Shown here in pieces: positions 1 through 6,875 of a stretch of DNA of 64,000 nucleotides (position 1 is its first letter; each line of letters opens with the position of its first letter). A model generated the notes under the pieces. That model saw only the letters and a list, made by a program, of their open reading frames with translations, did no database searches and was not told the DNA's origin. Source of the DNA: Sphaerisporangium album (lineage in GTDB: Bacteria; Actinomycetota; Actinomycetes; Streptosporangiales; Streptosporangiaceae); assembly GCF_003323745.1 (NCBI RefSeq), contig NZ_QOIL01000026.1, positions 62,001 to 126,000 of the forward strand, read 5' to 3'. Made by a program: the position numbers and the translations under genes.

Positions 1-1
1 G

Positions 2-223
2 GCCGCCGACATCCTGTACGCCCAGAATCTCCTGCGGCGTCCCATCGACGTCTCGGAGGCGGCGAACCCGGACCTCGCGCCCGTCGTGGCCGAAGCCCTC
101 ACCGCCGTCGCCGGGCGCGGGGAGACGCCCGCCGACAAGCGCCGCGTCAGGATCGGATCCGCCCGGAGCAGGTCCAGGCGGGGGATGAACGCGGCGGTCG
201 CGCATCGTTCTCAGCGGGCCTGA
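2..223 (+). CDS. 3' end of an unidentified gene (cut by the window edge)
   Basis: An open frame runs from the left edge to the TGA at 221-223, about 73 residues, with no start inside the window. The first 45 or so residues have normal composition (an Ala/Leu-rich helical stretch followed by ETPADKRRVR). The rest is Arg/Ser-rich and less protein-like. I do not recognise a family. It converges on the next gene and their 3' ends overlap by 13 bp. Confidence 0.35.
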   Translation, partial: AADILYAQNLLRRPIDVSEAANPDLAPVVAEALTAVAGRGETPADKRRVRIGSARSRSRRGMNAAVAHRSQRA

Positions 224-1026
224 GCCGCCTTGCCGGGCTCACGCTCGGGCAGGGTGCGGCCCGTCTCCAGCAGGGTCTTGAGATTGGCGAAGATGGACGG
301 CCAGCCCTGGGTGACGCCTTCCAGCACCAGGCTGCCGGGCTCGAAGCCGTCGTGGACGACGGTCAGCTTGACCACCCCGCCCTGCGGCTCGATGTCGAAG
401 GACACCTTGGAACGGGGCTCGGCGCTGAACCGGGCGAAGGTCTCGTCGTCGATGTCGTGGGCCTTGGCGAACTCCGGCGTGACGGTGTGCCAGGTGTAGG
501 CGAGACGCCGGTAGGGGTCGGACTCCAGCACGACCTGCTCGGGGTCGGCCATCGTCACGCCCGACTCCTGCCAGACCACCATCGACCCCGGCTTCCAGTC
601 GGACTCGAAGGCGACGCCCCAGTACTGCCGGGTGAACGTGGGATCGGTCAGCGCCTGCCAGAGGCGTTCGGGCGTGGTGTTGATGTAGGTCGTGTAGACG
701 AACTCGGGCTTGCTCATCGGTTCCTGCTCCAATGCTATCTTCAGGTCGGCGAGCGCGTGCACGCGGCGACGGTCGTACTGGCCGATCCATCGCTCGGCCA
801 CGGCGTTGATCGGCGCGGCGTTCAGGTAGTGCAGCTTCTCCCGTCCCCGCCACACCGTGGTCACCAGCGTGGCCGCCTCCAGCACCGCCAGATGCTTGCT
901 GACCGACTGCCTGCTCATCTCCAGCCCCGCGCACAACTCCCGCAGGGTCTGCCCGTTCCGCGCGTTCAAACTGTCCAGCAGCCGCCGCCGACTCCCGTCG
1001 GCCAACGCCTTGAACACCTCGTCCAT
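211..1026 (-). CDS. ArsR-family regulator fused to an SRPBCC (AHSA1-like) domain
   Basis: 271 residues from the ATG at 1026. The open frame continues upstream to 1092, but that extension runs through the promoter and operator, so the MDEVFKALAD start is preferred. Residues 1 to about 95 are an ArsR winged helix (DGSRRRLLDSL, then recognition-helix region MSRQSVSKHLAVLE). From about residue 103 (MSKPEFVYTTYINTTPERLW) there is a START/AHSA1-type hydrophobic-pocket domain with the usual PERLWQALTDP start and a late GWPSIFANLKTLLETG helix. ArsR and SRPBCC proteins are often separate overlapping genes, and here they are one chain. No metal-binding cysteine box is visible, so the ligand is probably a hydrophobic small molecule (inference). 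It sits behind an autoregulatory-looking palindrome. Confidence 0.88.
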   Translation of the reverse strand: MDEVFKALADGSRRRLLDSLNARNGQTLRELCAGLEMSRQSVSKHLAVLEAATLVTTVWRGREKLHYLNAAPINAVAERWIGQYDRRRVHALADLKIALEQEPMSKPEFVYTTYINTTPERLWQALTDPTFTRQYWGVAFESDWKPGSMVVWQESGVTMADPEQVVLESDPYRRLAYTWHTVTPEFAKAHDIDDETFARFSAEPRSKVSFDIEPQGGVVKLTVVHDGFEPGSLVLEGVTQGWPSIFANLKTLLETGRTLPEREPGKAAQAR

Positions 1027-1044
1027 CGCCCGCCACCTCGAATA

Positions 1045-1097
1045 TGCAACCGTCCGGCTGCCTGTCCACCATAGGCAGCCGGGCGGTTGCATGTCAA
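1045..1097 (-). promoter_or_regulatory. Promoter and operator palindrome of the ArsR/SRPBCC gene
   Basis: On the minus strand a consensus -35 TTGACA (1097-1092) and a -10 TATGGT (1073-1068) are separated by 18 nt. An inverted repeat with 19-nt arms (1045-1063 and 1073-1091, one mismatch, 9-nt centre) fills the spacer and reaches past the -10. Repressor binding there would block RNA polymerase. Its position 19 bp upstream of the start codon fits ArsR autoregulation; that the fused regulator is the binder is inference. Confidence 0.75.
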
Positions 1098-1149
1098 CGC
1101 GCCGAGTCTTGCGATCTCTAGGGCGGGGCAGGCGAGGACGAGGTCGCGT

Positions 1150-1887
1150 TCAGAAGTGCTCGGGGTAGGCGTGGGCGAGGTGGGCTGAGACGGCCTCGAC
1201 GGCGGCGGGGGCGTCGCCGGCGAGGATGGCCGCGTGGATGCGGCGGTGGTCCTCGCGGAGGGCCGTGGTGTCGCCGAGGCGTTCCACCGCGTCGATCGCG
1301 TGGCGGCGCATCGCGTCGCGCAGGGCGCGCATCACGGCCGCGACGAGCCGGTTCCCGGACGCCTCGGCGATGGCCACGTGGAACGCGATGTCGTGCCGGA
1401 CGAACTCGGCGGCGCTTTCGGCGGCGTCCATGCCGCGCGTCGCCGCCTCCATGGCCCGCGTCGCGGCGTCCAGGGCGTCCATCTCGATGGGTGTGACGGA
1501 CCCGGGACGCGCGGCCGCCCCGGTCCTGCGGGCGGCGGTCTCGGCGGACCAGCGCTCGATCATCAGCCGCGTGCCGATGACCTCGCGTGTCGAGAGGCTG
1601 GACATGCCGAGGCTGAGGCGCAGCAGGTCGCTGAGCGCGCTGTCGGGGCGGGAGGTGAGGATCGCGCCCGCGTCCGGCCCGCGTCCGGCCTGTGACGACA
1701 CCACGCCCAGGGTCTCCAGCACGCGCAGCGCCTCGCGTACGGAGGACCGGCTGACCTGGAGCTCCTCGGCCAGGTTGCGCTCGCCGGGGAGCCGGTCGCC
1801 GACCCTGAGCCCGTCGTCCTCGATGCGCCGCTCGATCTGGAGGAGTACTTCCTCGAAGGCGCGCGTGCGCCGCTCCTTGTCCGCCAC
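1150..1887 (-). CDS. FadR-subfamily GntR regulator, probable lactate-operon regulator (LutR/LldR-like)
   Basis: 245 residues, GTG start at 1887. The N-terminal winged helix shows the GntR signature (RVGDRLPGERNLAEELQVSRSSVREALRVLE in two adjacent pieces, about residues 25-60). From about residue 85 an FCD-type all-helical ligand domain follows, with RHDIAFHVAIAEASGN (metal/ligand-site D and H) and a late RHAIDAVERLGDTTALREDHRRI helix pair. FadR-type regulators of this shape control lactate, gluconate or acyl-CoA genes. The same palindrome lies in front of this gene and in front of lutA, so control of lutABC is the best guess. A truncated copy of the start of this gene lies at 2912-2948. Confidence 0.82.
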   Translation of the reverse strand: MADKERRTRAFEEVLLQIERRIEDDGLRVGDRLPGERNLAEELQVSRSSVREALRVLETLGVVSSQAGRGPDAGAILTSRPDSALSDLLRLSLGMSSLSTREVIGTRLMIERWSAETAARRTGAAARPGSVTPIEMDALDAATRAMEAATRGMDAAESAAEFVRHDIAFHVAIAEASGNRLVAAVMRALRDAMRRHAIDAVERLGDTTALREDHRRIHAAILAGDAPAAVEAVSAHLAHAYPEHF

Positions 1888-1985
1888 CCTGCCCCTCCTG
1901 CGCTCCTGGAGTGATGCGGGATCCAGTCACCAGAGTATGGTCTGACCATACTGAGGCACGCATGGATCGACACGATCATGGCGAG
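1853..1985. repeat. Duplicated regulator-start/operator segment, copy A
   Basis: About 130 bp covering the first codons of the FadR-type gene, its upstream region and its operator reappear at 2913-3045. Long blocks are identical: the first regulator codons, the 19-bp operator, and the ATGGATCGACACGATC block. Short mismatched stretches separate them, so the duplication is not very recent. Confidence 0.85.
1934..1952. promoter_or_regulatory. FadR/GntR-type operator, copy A
   Basis: AGTATGGTCTGACCATACT is a perfect 9+1+9 palindrome, 47 bp upstream of the regulator start codon. Its centre TGGTCTGACCA matches the TGGTnnnACCA style of FadR-subfamily sites. The identical 19-mer occurs at 2994-3012. 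A degenerate third half-site, GTATGGGCTGAC, follows at about 1995-2006 beside the toxin stop codon. Confidence 0.85.
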
Positions 1986-2006
1986 CTTCCCGCCGTATGG
2001 GCTGAC

Positions 2007-2447
2007 TCAGATCGTGAGGAAGCCGTAAGCGGAGGCGATTTCGGACTGGGTCTTGTCGCGCGACGCAAAGCCGTACGCCTCGCCGTCGGAGAGTTCGGGA
2101 ACGGTCAGCGACGCGATGGACACGTGCCATGCGTCCATGGCCCGAAGTCCGTGTTGGCGGACGATGCCGAGCGCCCGGGCCTCCACTTTCTCCTGCGGGG
2201 CGGTCAGCAGGGTGATCAGACCGCCCTCAGGGTCGGTATGGCTGTCCCAGGCGGCCAGAAGCTCCGGAAGGTCCCCTCGATGGCTGCGCGCAGCCCGCAC
2301 CAAGGCGCCGCTCACTTCGATGTCGGTCCATGATCCCGTGACGAGCACGACATCGGGATCTTCCAGGAGCGAGCGGGCCTCATCGTGGTACGGCTCATCG
2401 GCCAGGTATGCGCGGGCCAGCACTGAGGAGTCGGCGTAGACGATCAA
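2007..2447 (-). CDS. PIN-domain ribonuclease toxin (VapC-like)
   Basis: 146 residues from a TTG start at 2447, which overlaps the antitoxin stop codon by 3 nt (TTGA junction). MIVYADSSVLARAYL is a classical PIN opening with catalytic D6. The other acidic positions are E44 (TDIEVSGAL), D105 (LRAMDAWHVSIAS) and D131 (ASRDKTQ), giving the complete metal-binding quartet. VapC toxins are Mg2+-dependent endoribonucleases that cleave tRNA or rRNA and are held inactive by the co-transcribed antitoxin. The reading frame is also open upstream of the TTG, but that stretch belongs to the antitoxin gene. All motifs are intact, so the toxin is expected to be active. Confidence 0.87.
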   Translation of the reverse strand: MIVYADSSVLARAYLADEPYHDEARSLLEDPDVVLVTGSWTDIEVSGALVRAARSHRGDLPELLAAWDSHTDPEGGLITLLTAPQEKVEARALGIVRQHGLRAMDAWHVSIASLTVPELSDGEAYGFASRDKTQSEIASAYGFLTI

Positions 2448-2776
2448 GGGCGTTCCCGGTCTTCGCCGAGGATCTCGTCCAGTTGCGGTCCCCAGCCGGC
2501 GGTGAGCCGCGCGATGTGGTCCATGTCCACGGGCTTTCGCCCGGAAGGGGAGGCCGCTTCCGTGGCGGGGGCGCGTGGGCTGCGCACCGCCAGCATGCCG
2601 AGCGCTGCGGCCCGGGACCTGAGCCGATCGCGGGGTGACTCCGGGTCGACGGTGGCCGCGACTGCGAGGATGTCGTTGGCGATCGCGTTGATGGACCGGT
2701 TCTCCCGTTGCGCGCGCTCGCGAAGGCGCGCGTGAAGCTGATCGTCCACTCTGAGGAGAAGCTGCTTCATGAGCAT
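2444..2776 (-). CDS. Ribbon-helix-helix antitoxin of the PIN toxin
   Basis: 110 residues. The ATG at 2776 lies 9 nt after a strong GGAGGAG and is preferred; a second ATG is two codons later. Residues 3-45 (MKQLLLRVDDQLHARLRE, then RENRSINAIANDIL) form an Arc/FitA-like ribbon-helix-helix DNA-binding fold. The C-terminal half is Pro/Arg-rich, then carries a helix (MDHIARLTAGWGPQLDEIL) likely to fill the toxin groove. The gene precedes the toxin in one transcript and ends inside the toxin start codon, the usual vapBC layout. Two palindromes just upstream fit autoregulation. Confidence 0.82.
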   Translation of the reverse strand: MLMKQLLLRVDDQLHARLRERAQRENRSINAIANDILAVAATVDPESPRDRLRSRAAALGMLAVRSPRAPATEAASPSGRKPVDMDHIARLTAGWGPQLDEILGEDRERP

Positions 2777-2777
2777 A

Positions 2778-2804
2778 TGATATCACTCCTCCATTCTGAT
2801 ATCA
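2778..2804 (-). promoter_or_regulatory. Twin palindromes upstream of the toxin-antitoxin pair
   Basis: The perfect 8-bp palindrome TGATATCA occurs at 2778-2785 and again at 2797-2804, 19 bp apart, on both sides of the antitoxin ribosome-binding site. Paired palindromes about two helical turns apart are typical operators for ribbon-helix-helix antitoxin/toxin complexes. Confidence 0.6.
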
Positions 2805-2911
2805 GATAGCGCCGAGCCTCGGCCTCTGGCGCGAGCGTGAACTGAATGCTATGGGTGATCGATCGAACGCGAAGCGGAGTCGCGCGATCCTGTGGGTGCG
2901 GTCGGCGAAGT

Positions 2912-2948
2912 CTTCGAAGGCGCGCGTGCGCCGCTCCTTGTCCGCCAC
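2912..2948 (-). pseudogene. Truncated second start of the FadR-type regulator
   Basis: Reading from a GTG at 2948 on the minus strand gives MADKERRTRAFED, matching the first 12 residues of the regulator at 1150-1887. The homology then stops abruptly and the frame continues as unrelated sequence. The rest of this copy is missing, and the toxin-antitoxin pair begins about 110 bp further on. It is evidence of a rearranged or replaced regulator gene. Confidence 0.75.
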
Positions 2949-3045
2949 CTGCCCCTCCCTGGCTCCTGGAGTGATCCGGGACGCGGTCTCTAGAGTATGG
3001 TCTGACCATACTGGACATACATGGATCGACACGATCGTGGCGAGG
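2913..3045. repeat. Duplicated regulator-start/operator segment, copy B
   Basis: Second copy of the segment at 1853-1985. It includes the 5' end of a FadR-type gene, an intact 19-bp operator and the ATGGATCGACACGATC block. It lies directly upstream of lutA and so is the working promoter region of the lactate operon. Confidence 0.85.
2994..3012 (+). promoter_or_regulatory. FadR/GntR-type operator, copy B, in front of lutABC
   Basis: The same perfect palindrome as at 1934-1952 lies 100 bp upstream of the lutA start codon. The identical sequence at both sites supports one regulator acting on both itself and lutABC. Confidence 0.82.
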
Positions 3046-3111
3046 TTCGGGCCGGATGGCGTGGGCCGGTGCGCGGCGTGGTGACCGCGGGATTTCGAGG
3101 AAGGGGTGCCG

Positions 3112-3948
3112 ATGCGGGTCGCCCTGTTCGTCACGTGCTTGAACGACACGTTGTTCCCCGGCACGGGGAAGGCGGTCGTGACGCTGCTGCGGCGTCTCGG
3201 CTGTGAGGTGGAGTTCCCCGAGGGGCAGACGTGCTGCGGGCAGATGCACGTGAACACCGGCTACCGCGACGAGGGCGTGCGGCTCGCGCGCCACTTCCTG
3301 GACGTCTTCGCGGGGTACGACGCCGTGGTGGCGCCCTCGGGGTCGTGCGCGGCCATGGTCCGGGAGCAGTATCCGAAGCTCGCGGACGGCATGGGCGCGA
3401 CGCGGCCGGGGGCCTTCGCGAGCGTTCACGGCGGGCGCTCGGGGTTCGCGCGGGCCGTGGCCGAGGTGACGCCCCGGGTGTACGACCTGTCGGAGTTCCT
3501 GGTGGACGTCCTCGGCGTCACCGACGTAGGCGCATATTTCCCACACCGGGTGACATATCACCCCACCTGCCACTCCCTGCGCGGCCTCCGCGTCGGCGAC
3601 CGCCCGACCCGCCTCCTGCGGAACGTGCGCGGCCTGGAGCTCGTCCCCCTCCCCGGCGCCGACGAGTGCTGCGGCTTCGGCGGCACGTTCGCCGTCAAGA
3701 ACGCGGCCGTCTCCGCCGCCATGTGCGCCGACAAGGTCGCGAACATCGAGTCCACCGGCGCCGAGGTGCTGTGCGCCGCGGACAACTCCTGCCTCATGCA
3801 CATCGGCGGCACGCTGAGCCGCCAGCGCACGGGCGTCCGGGTGATGCACCTGGCCGAGATCCTCGCCGCGACGGAACGCGACGTGGGCGGCCCCATGAGC
3901 CGCGAGGTTCCCGCCGTGGACCCCGCCGTCAACGGGGAGGCCCGATGA
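3112..3948 (+). CDS. lutA: L-lactate oxidation subunit LutA/LldE (CCG-domain Fe-S protein)
   Basis: 278 residues. The ATG at 3112 lies 7 nt after GGAAGG and is preferred to the GTG two codons upstream. The protein carries two cysteine-rich CCG-type modules: TCCGQMHVNTGYRDEG at about residue 42 and ECCGFGGTFAVKN at about residue 184. These bind an iron-sulfur centre that accepts electrons during conversion of L-lactate to pyruvate. LutA works with LutB and LutC at the cytoplasmic face of the membrane. The gene is the first of three with 4-bp overlaps (ATGA at 3945-3948). Its stretch LAAMLxG-free C terminus is of normal family length (about 240-280 residues). Confidence 0.92.
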   Translation: MRVALFVTCLNDTLFPGTGKAVVTLLRRLGCEVEFPEGQTCCGQMHVNTGYRDEGVRLARHFLDVFAGYDAVVAPSGSCAAMVREQYPKLADGMGATRPGAFASVHGGRSGFARAVAEVTPRVYDLSEFLVDVLGVTDVGAYFPHRVTYHPTCHSLRGLRVGDRPTRLLRNVRGLELVPLPGADECCGFGGTFAVKNAAVSAAMCADKVANIESTGAEVLCAADNSCLMHIGGTLSRQRTGVRVMHLAEILAATERDVGGPMSREVPAVDPAVNGEAR

Positions 3949-5363
3949 GCGCCGGACCGGGCACGTTCCTCGGAATGCCCGCGTTCCCGAAGAACGCCGA
4001 GGAGGCCCTGGAGGACTCCCAGCTCCGCTTCAACCTGCGCAAGGCCACGCACACCATACGCGCCCGCCGCCAGGCCGTCGTCGACGAGCTGCCCGACTGG
4101 GCGGCGCTGCGCGCGGCGGGCAAGGCGATCAAGGACGAGACGCTGCGCAACCTCGACCGCTACCTGATCCAGGCGGAGGAGGCCGTCACCCGCGCGGGCG
4201 GTCACGTCCACTGGGCCGCGGACGCCGCCGAGGCCAACCGCATCGTCATCGACCTCGTCAGGGCCACCGGCGAGACCCAGGTCGTGAAGGTCAAGTCGAT
4301 GGCCACGCAGGAGATCGGCCTGAACGAGGCGCTGGAAAGCGAAGGCATCACCGCCAACGAGACCGACCTCGCCGAGCTGATCGTGCAGCTCGGCGACGAC
4401 TGGCCCTCGCACATCCTGGTGCCCGCGATCCACAGGAACCGCTCCGAGATCCGCGAGATCTTCCTGGAGCACATGGGCGAGTGGGGACGTCCCGCCCCCG
4501 CCGACCTGACCGACGACCCGAAGGCGCTGGCCGAGGCCGCGCGCCTGCACCTGCGCGAGCGGTTCCTGTCCGCCAAGGTCGGCGTCTCGGGGGCGAACTT
4601 CCTGATCGCCGAGACCGGCACGCTGGTCGTGCTGGAGTCCGAGGGCAACGGCCGCATGTGCCTCACCATGCCGCGGACGCTGATCAGCGTGGTGGGCATC
4701 GAGAAGGTCCTGCCGACGTGGCGCGACCTGGAGGTGTTCCTGCAGCTCCTGCCGAGAAGCTCCACGGGCGAGCGGATGAACCCCTACACCTCCACGTGGA
4801 CGGGCGCCGTCGAGGGCCAGGAGTTCCACCTCGTCCTGCTGGACAACGGCCGCACCAAGGTGCTGGCCGACGAGATCGGCCGCCAGGCGCTGCGGTGCAT
4901 CCGCTGCTCGGCGTGCCTGAACGTCTGCCCGGTGTACGAGCGGGTCGGCGGGCACGCGTACGGGTCGGTGTATCCGGGGCCGATCGGGGCGATCCTGACC
5001 CCGCAGCTGCGGGGGACGGCCTCGGAGCTGGACGCCTCGCTGCCCTACGCCTCCAGCCTCTGCGGCGCGTGCTACGACGTGTGCCCGGTGGCGATCGACA
5101 TCCCGGAGGTGCTCGTCCACCTGCGCGCCAAGACCCCGCACGCCCCGGCCGAGCGGCTCGGGCTGAAGGTGGCGGCCTGGACCCTGGACCGGCCGTCCCG
5201 CCTGCGCCGCGCCCAGCGCCTGGCCTCGCGCCTGCGCGGTCTCCTGCCCCGGCGCCGCCTGCCGGGCCCGGGGGCCGCCTGGACCGACACCCGTGACGTT
5301 CCCGCCGTTCCGGAGGAGTCCTTCCGCGACTGGTGGAACCGCACCGAGGGAGGTGCTCGGTGA
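3945..5363 (+). CDS. lutB: L-lactate oxidation subunit LutB/LldF (LUD domain plus ferredoxin-like clusters)
   Basis: 472 residues, ATG start overlapping the lutA stop. An N-terminal LUD domain carries VKVKSMATQEIGLNEALE (about residue 107) and NFLIAETGTLVVLESEGNG (about residue 217). Two [4Fe-4S] motifs follow, CIRCSACLNVCPVYERVGG (about residue 317) and CGACYDVCPVAIDIPEVLVHLR (in two blocks, about residue 372). Family knowledge: LutB passes electrons between LutA and the acceptor during lactate oxidation. The C terminus is Arg-rich and ends in a helical stretch. All eight cluster cysteines appear present. The 4-bp overlaps on both sides imply translational coupling and a fixed stoichiometry. 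Confidence 0.93.
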   Translation: MSAGPGTFLGMPAFPKNAEEALEDSQLRFNLRKATHTIRARRQAVVDELPDWAALRAAGKAIKDETLRNLDRYLIQAEEAVTRAGGHVHWAADAAEANRIVIDLVRATGETQVVKVKSMATQEIGLNEALESEGITANETDLAELIVQLGDDWPSHILVPAIHRNRSEIREIFLEHMGEWGRPAPADLTDDPKALAEAARLHLRERFLSAKVGVSGANFLIAETGTLVVLESEGNGRMCLTMPRTLISVVGIEKVLPTWRDLEVFLQLLPRSSTGERMNPYTSTWTGAVEGQEFHLVLLDNGRTKVLADEIGRQALRCIRCSACLNVCPVYERVGGHAYGSVYPGPIGAILTPQLRGTASELDASLPYASSLCGACYDVCPVAIDIPEVLVHLRAKTPHAPAERLGLKVAAWTLDRPSRLRRAQRLASRLRGLLPRRRLPGPGAAWTDTRDVPAVPEESFRDWWNRTEGGAR

Positions 5364-5974
5364 GCTCACGAGAGCAGATCCTGGCGCGGGTCCGCGCGGC
5401 GGTGGCCGGCGCGCCCGAGGTGCGGATCCCGCGCGACTACCGGACGACGGGGGCCGAGGCGGGGCGCGTCGAGCGGTTCGCCGAACGGGTGCGCGACTAC
5501 AAGGCCGTCGTGCACGTCGTCCCCGCCGCCGAGGTGGCCGCGACGGTCGCGGACGCGCTGTCGCGGCGCGGCGCGCGCCGGCTGGTCGTCCCGGACGGGC
5601 TCCCCGAGCGGTGGCTGAGCGCCGCGCCGTCCGTGGAGCGCCTGGTGGACGACCCTCCGCTGACCGCCGCCCTCCTGGACGCGGCGGACGGCGTGATCAC
5701 CGGCTGCGCGGTCGCCGTCGCCGAGACGGGCACGATCGTCCTGGGCACCGGCCCCGGCCAGGGACGCAGGGCGCTCACGCTGGTCCCGGACTACCACCTG
5801 TGCGTGGTCCTGGACGAGCAGATCGTGCCCTCCGTCCCCGAGGCGGTGGCCCGCCTGGACCCGGCCCGTCCCCTGACCTGGATCAGCGGTCCCTCGGCGA
5901 CCAGCGACATCGAGCTGAACCGCGTCGAGGGCGTCCACGGCCCCCGCACGCTGGAGGTCGTCATCGCTCTTTAG
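5360..5974 (+). CDS. lutC: L-lactate oxidation subunit LutC/LldG (LUD-domain protein)
   Basis: 204 residues from a GTG at 5360 that overlaps the lutB stop (GTGA), with GGGAGG just upstream. A longer frame from 5333 exists but begins inside lutB. The protein is a single LUD fold: an N-terminal helix (REQILARVRAAV), DAADGVITGCAVAVAETGTI in the centre, and the closing PLTWISGPSATSDIELNRVEGVHGP signature (in two parts, about residues 168-192). LutC is required with LutA and LutB for growth on lactate, and its exact chemistry is unsettled. A strong hairpin follows the stop codon, so the operon probably ends here. Confidence 0.92.
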   Translation: MSSREQILARVRAAVAGAPEVRIPRDYRTTGAEAGRVERFAERVRDYKAVVHVVPAAEVAATVADALSRRGARRLVVPDGLPERWLSAAPSVERLVDDPPLTAALLDAADGVITGCAVAVAETGTIVLGTGPGQGRRALTLVPDYHLCVVLDEQIVPSVPEAVARLDPARPLTWISGPSATSDIELNRVEGVHGPRTLEVVIAL

Positions 5975-5983
5975 CCTCCGCCT

Positions 5984-6034
5984 CGCGAGGAAACCCCGGT
6001 ACGGCTTCGCCCGCCGCGCCGGGGTTTCCTCGCG
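5984..6034 (+). terminator. Terminator of lutABC
   Basis: Perfect 16-bp inverted repeat (arms 5984-5999 and 6019-6034; left arm CGCGAGGAAACCCCGG) with a 19-nt loop, starting 10 bp after the lutC stop and followed by TTTGAA. Confidence 0.85.
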
Positions 6035-6054
6035 TTTGAAGGCCGGTAATGTAC

Positions 6055-6082
6055 TTGAACGGGAGTTGAATGCTGCTAGCGT
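6055..6082 (+). promoter_or_regulatory. Candidate promoter of the ABC-exporter operon
   Basis: TTGAAC (6055-6060) and TAGCGT (6077-6082) are separated by 16 nt, 42 bp upstream of the first start codon of the four-gene operon. Direct repeats ACTTGAA and AGTTGAA overlap the -35 and may be a regulator site. Confidence 0.45.
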
Positions 6083-6123
6083 CTTGAGTGCGTGAAGGAA
6101 GTGCGCGACGGAGGGGTGAGTAC

Positions 6124-6561
6124 GTGAACGCCGGTGATGATCTGAGCGCGGACGACGCGCTCGCCGAGATCGGCCGCATGCGCAGGAGCGTCGGGCGGTC
6201 CGCTACGTCCATGGGGTGGCTGTACCTCGCCTGGGGCGTCGCGGCGCTGCTCTACTGGCCTGCGATCTTCTTCGCCCCGTCGCCCGTTCCGCGCGTCGCG
6301 GCCTTGGCGTGGATGGCGCTGACAGTGCTCTCCTTGGTGTACGCCTGCCGGCTCGGCGTGTACGACCGCGCGCGCATGCACTCCCGGGTGGCCGCCGTAT
6401 GGGTGGCCGCGATGGTCGGCGTGGCCCTCTTCGGGCTGTACGTCATACCCGAGCACCCCTCCGGCTGGTGGGTCGCCGCCGGCCTGGCCGCTACGATCCT
6501 CGCGGCGCTGCCCGTGCTGTACGCGGCCTGGCGCCTGCGGCCCTGGGAAGGCGCGAGGTGA
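6124..6561 (+). CDS. Four-helix membrane protein, first gene of the ABC operon
   Basis: 145 residues from a GTG at 6124, with GGAGGGG 8 nt upstream. A cytosolic N terminus (ADDALAEIGRMRRSVGRSA) precedes four hydrophobic segments at about residues 35-53, 61-77, 91-108 and 117-135. I do not recognise a named domain. The next gene starts inside its stop codon (GTGA), and regulator, ATPase and permease genes follow. A role as sensor or accessory subunit of the exporter is plausible, but nothing in the sequence proves it. Confidence 0.75.
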   Translation: MNAGDDLSADDALAEIGRMRRSVGRSATSMGWLYLAWGVAALLYWPAIFFAPSPVPRVAALAWMALTVLSLVYACRLGVYDRARMHSRVAAVWVAAMVGVALFGLYVIPEHPSGWWVAAGLAATILAALPVLYAAWRLRPWEGAR

Positions 6562-6875
6562 CCGAGAGCGGCACGCATCCCCGGCACGACCTCGACCAAC
6601 TCATCCACGCGCCGGTCCGGCTGTCGATCATGGCCGCTCTGGCCGCCGCCGAGAAGGTCGAGTTCCGCTTCCTGCGCGACACGATCGAGGTCAGCGACTC
6701 CCTGCTGTCCAAGCACATGCTGACCCTCGAAGAGGCGGGTTACGTCAAGGTCGAGAAGGCCTTCATCAGCAAGAAGCCCGGCACCTGGCTCTCGCTGACC
6801 CCGGCGGGCCGCGCGGCCTTCCAGGACTACGTCGCGGTGCTCGAAAAGATCATGAAGGGATCCCCCCATGCTTGA
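6558..6875 (+). CDS. Winged-helix regulator of the ABC operon (MarR/PadR-like)
   Basis: 105 residues, GTG start overlapping the previous stop. It is a compact winged helix: HAPVRLSIMAALAAAEKVEF, recognition helix VSDSLLSKHMLTLEEAGYV, then a wing KKPGTWLSLTPAGRAAF. This shape is common for single-domain regulators encoded with NatA/NatB-type exporters, which usually repress their own operon. No ligand domain is present. The last 8 bp overlap the ATPase gene. Confidence 0.85.
   Translation: MTESGTHPRHDLDQLIHAPVRLSIMAALAAAEKVEFRFLRDTIEVSDSLLSKHMLTLEEAGYVKVEKAFISKKPGTWLSLTPAGRAAFQDYVAVLEKIMKGSPHA

Noticed and set aside
3231-5363. Reading lutB as a 710-residue protein starting inside lutA
   Set aside because: The upstream part is an out-of-frame shadow of lutA; the ATGA junction at 3945 is the real start.
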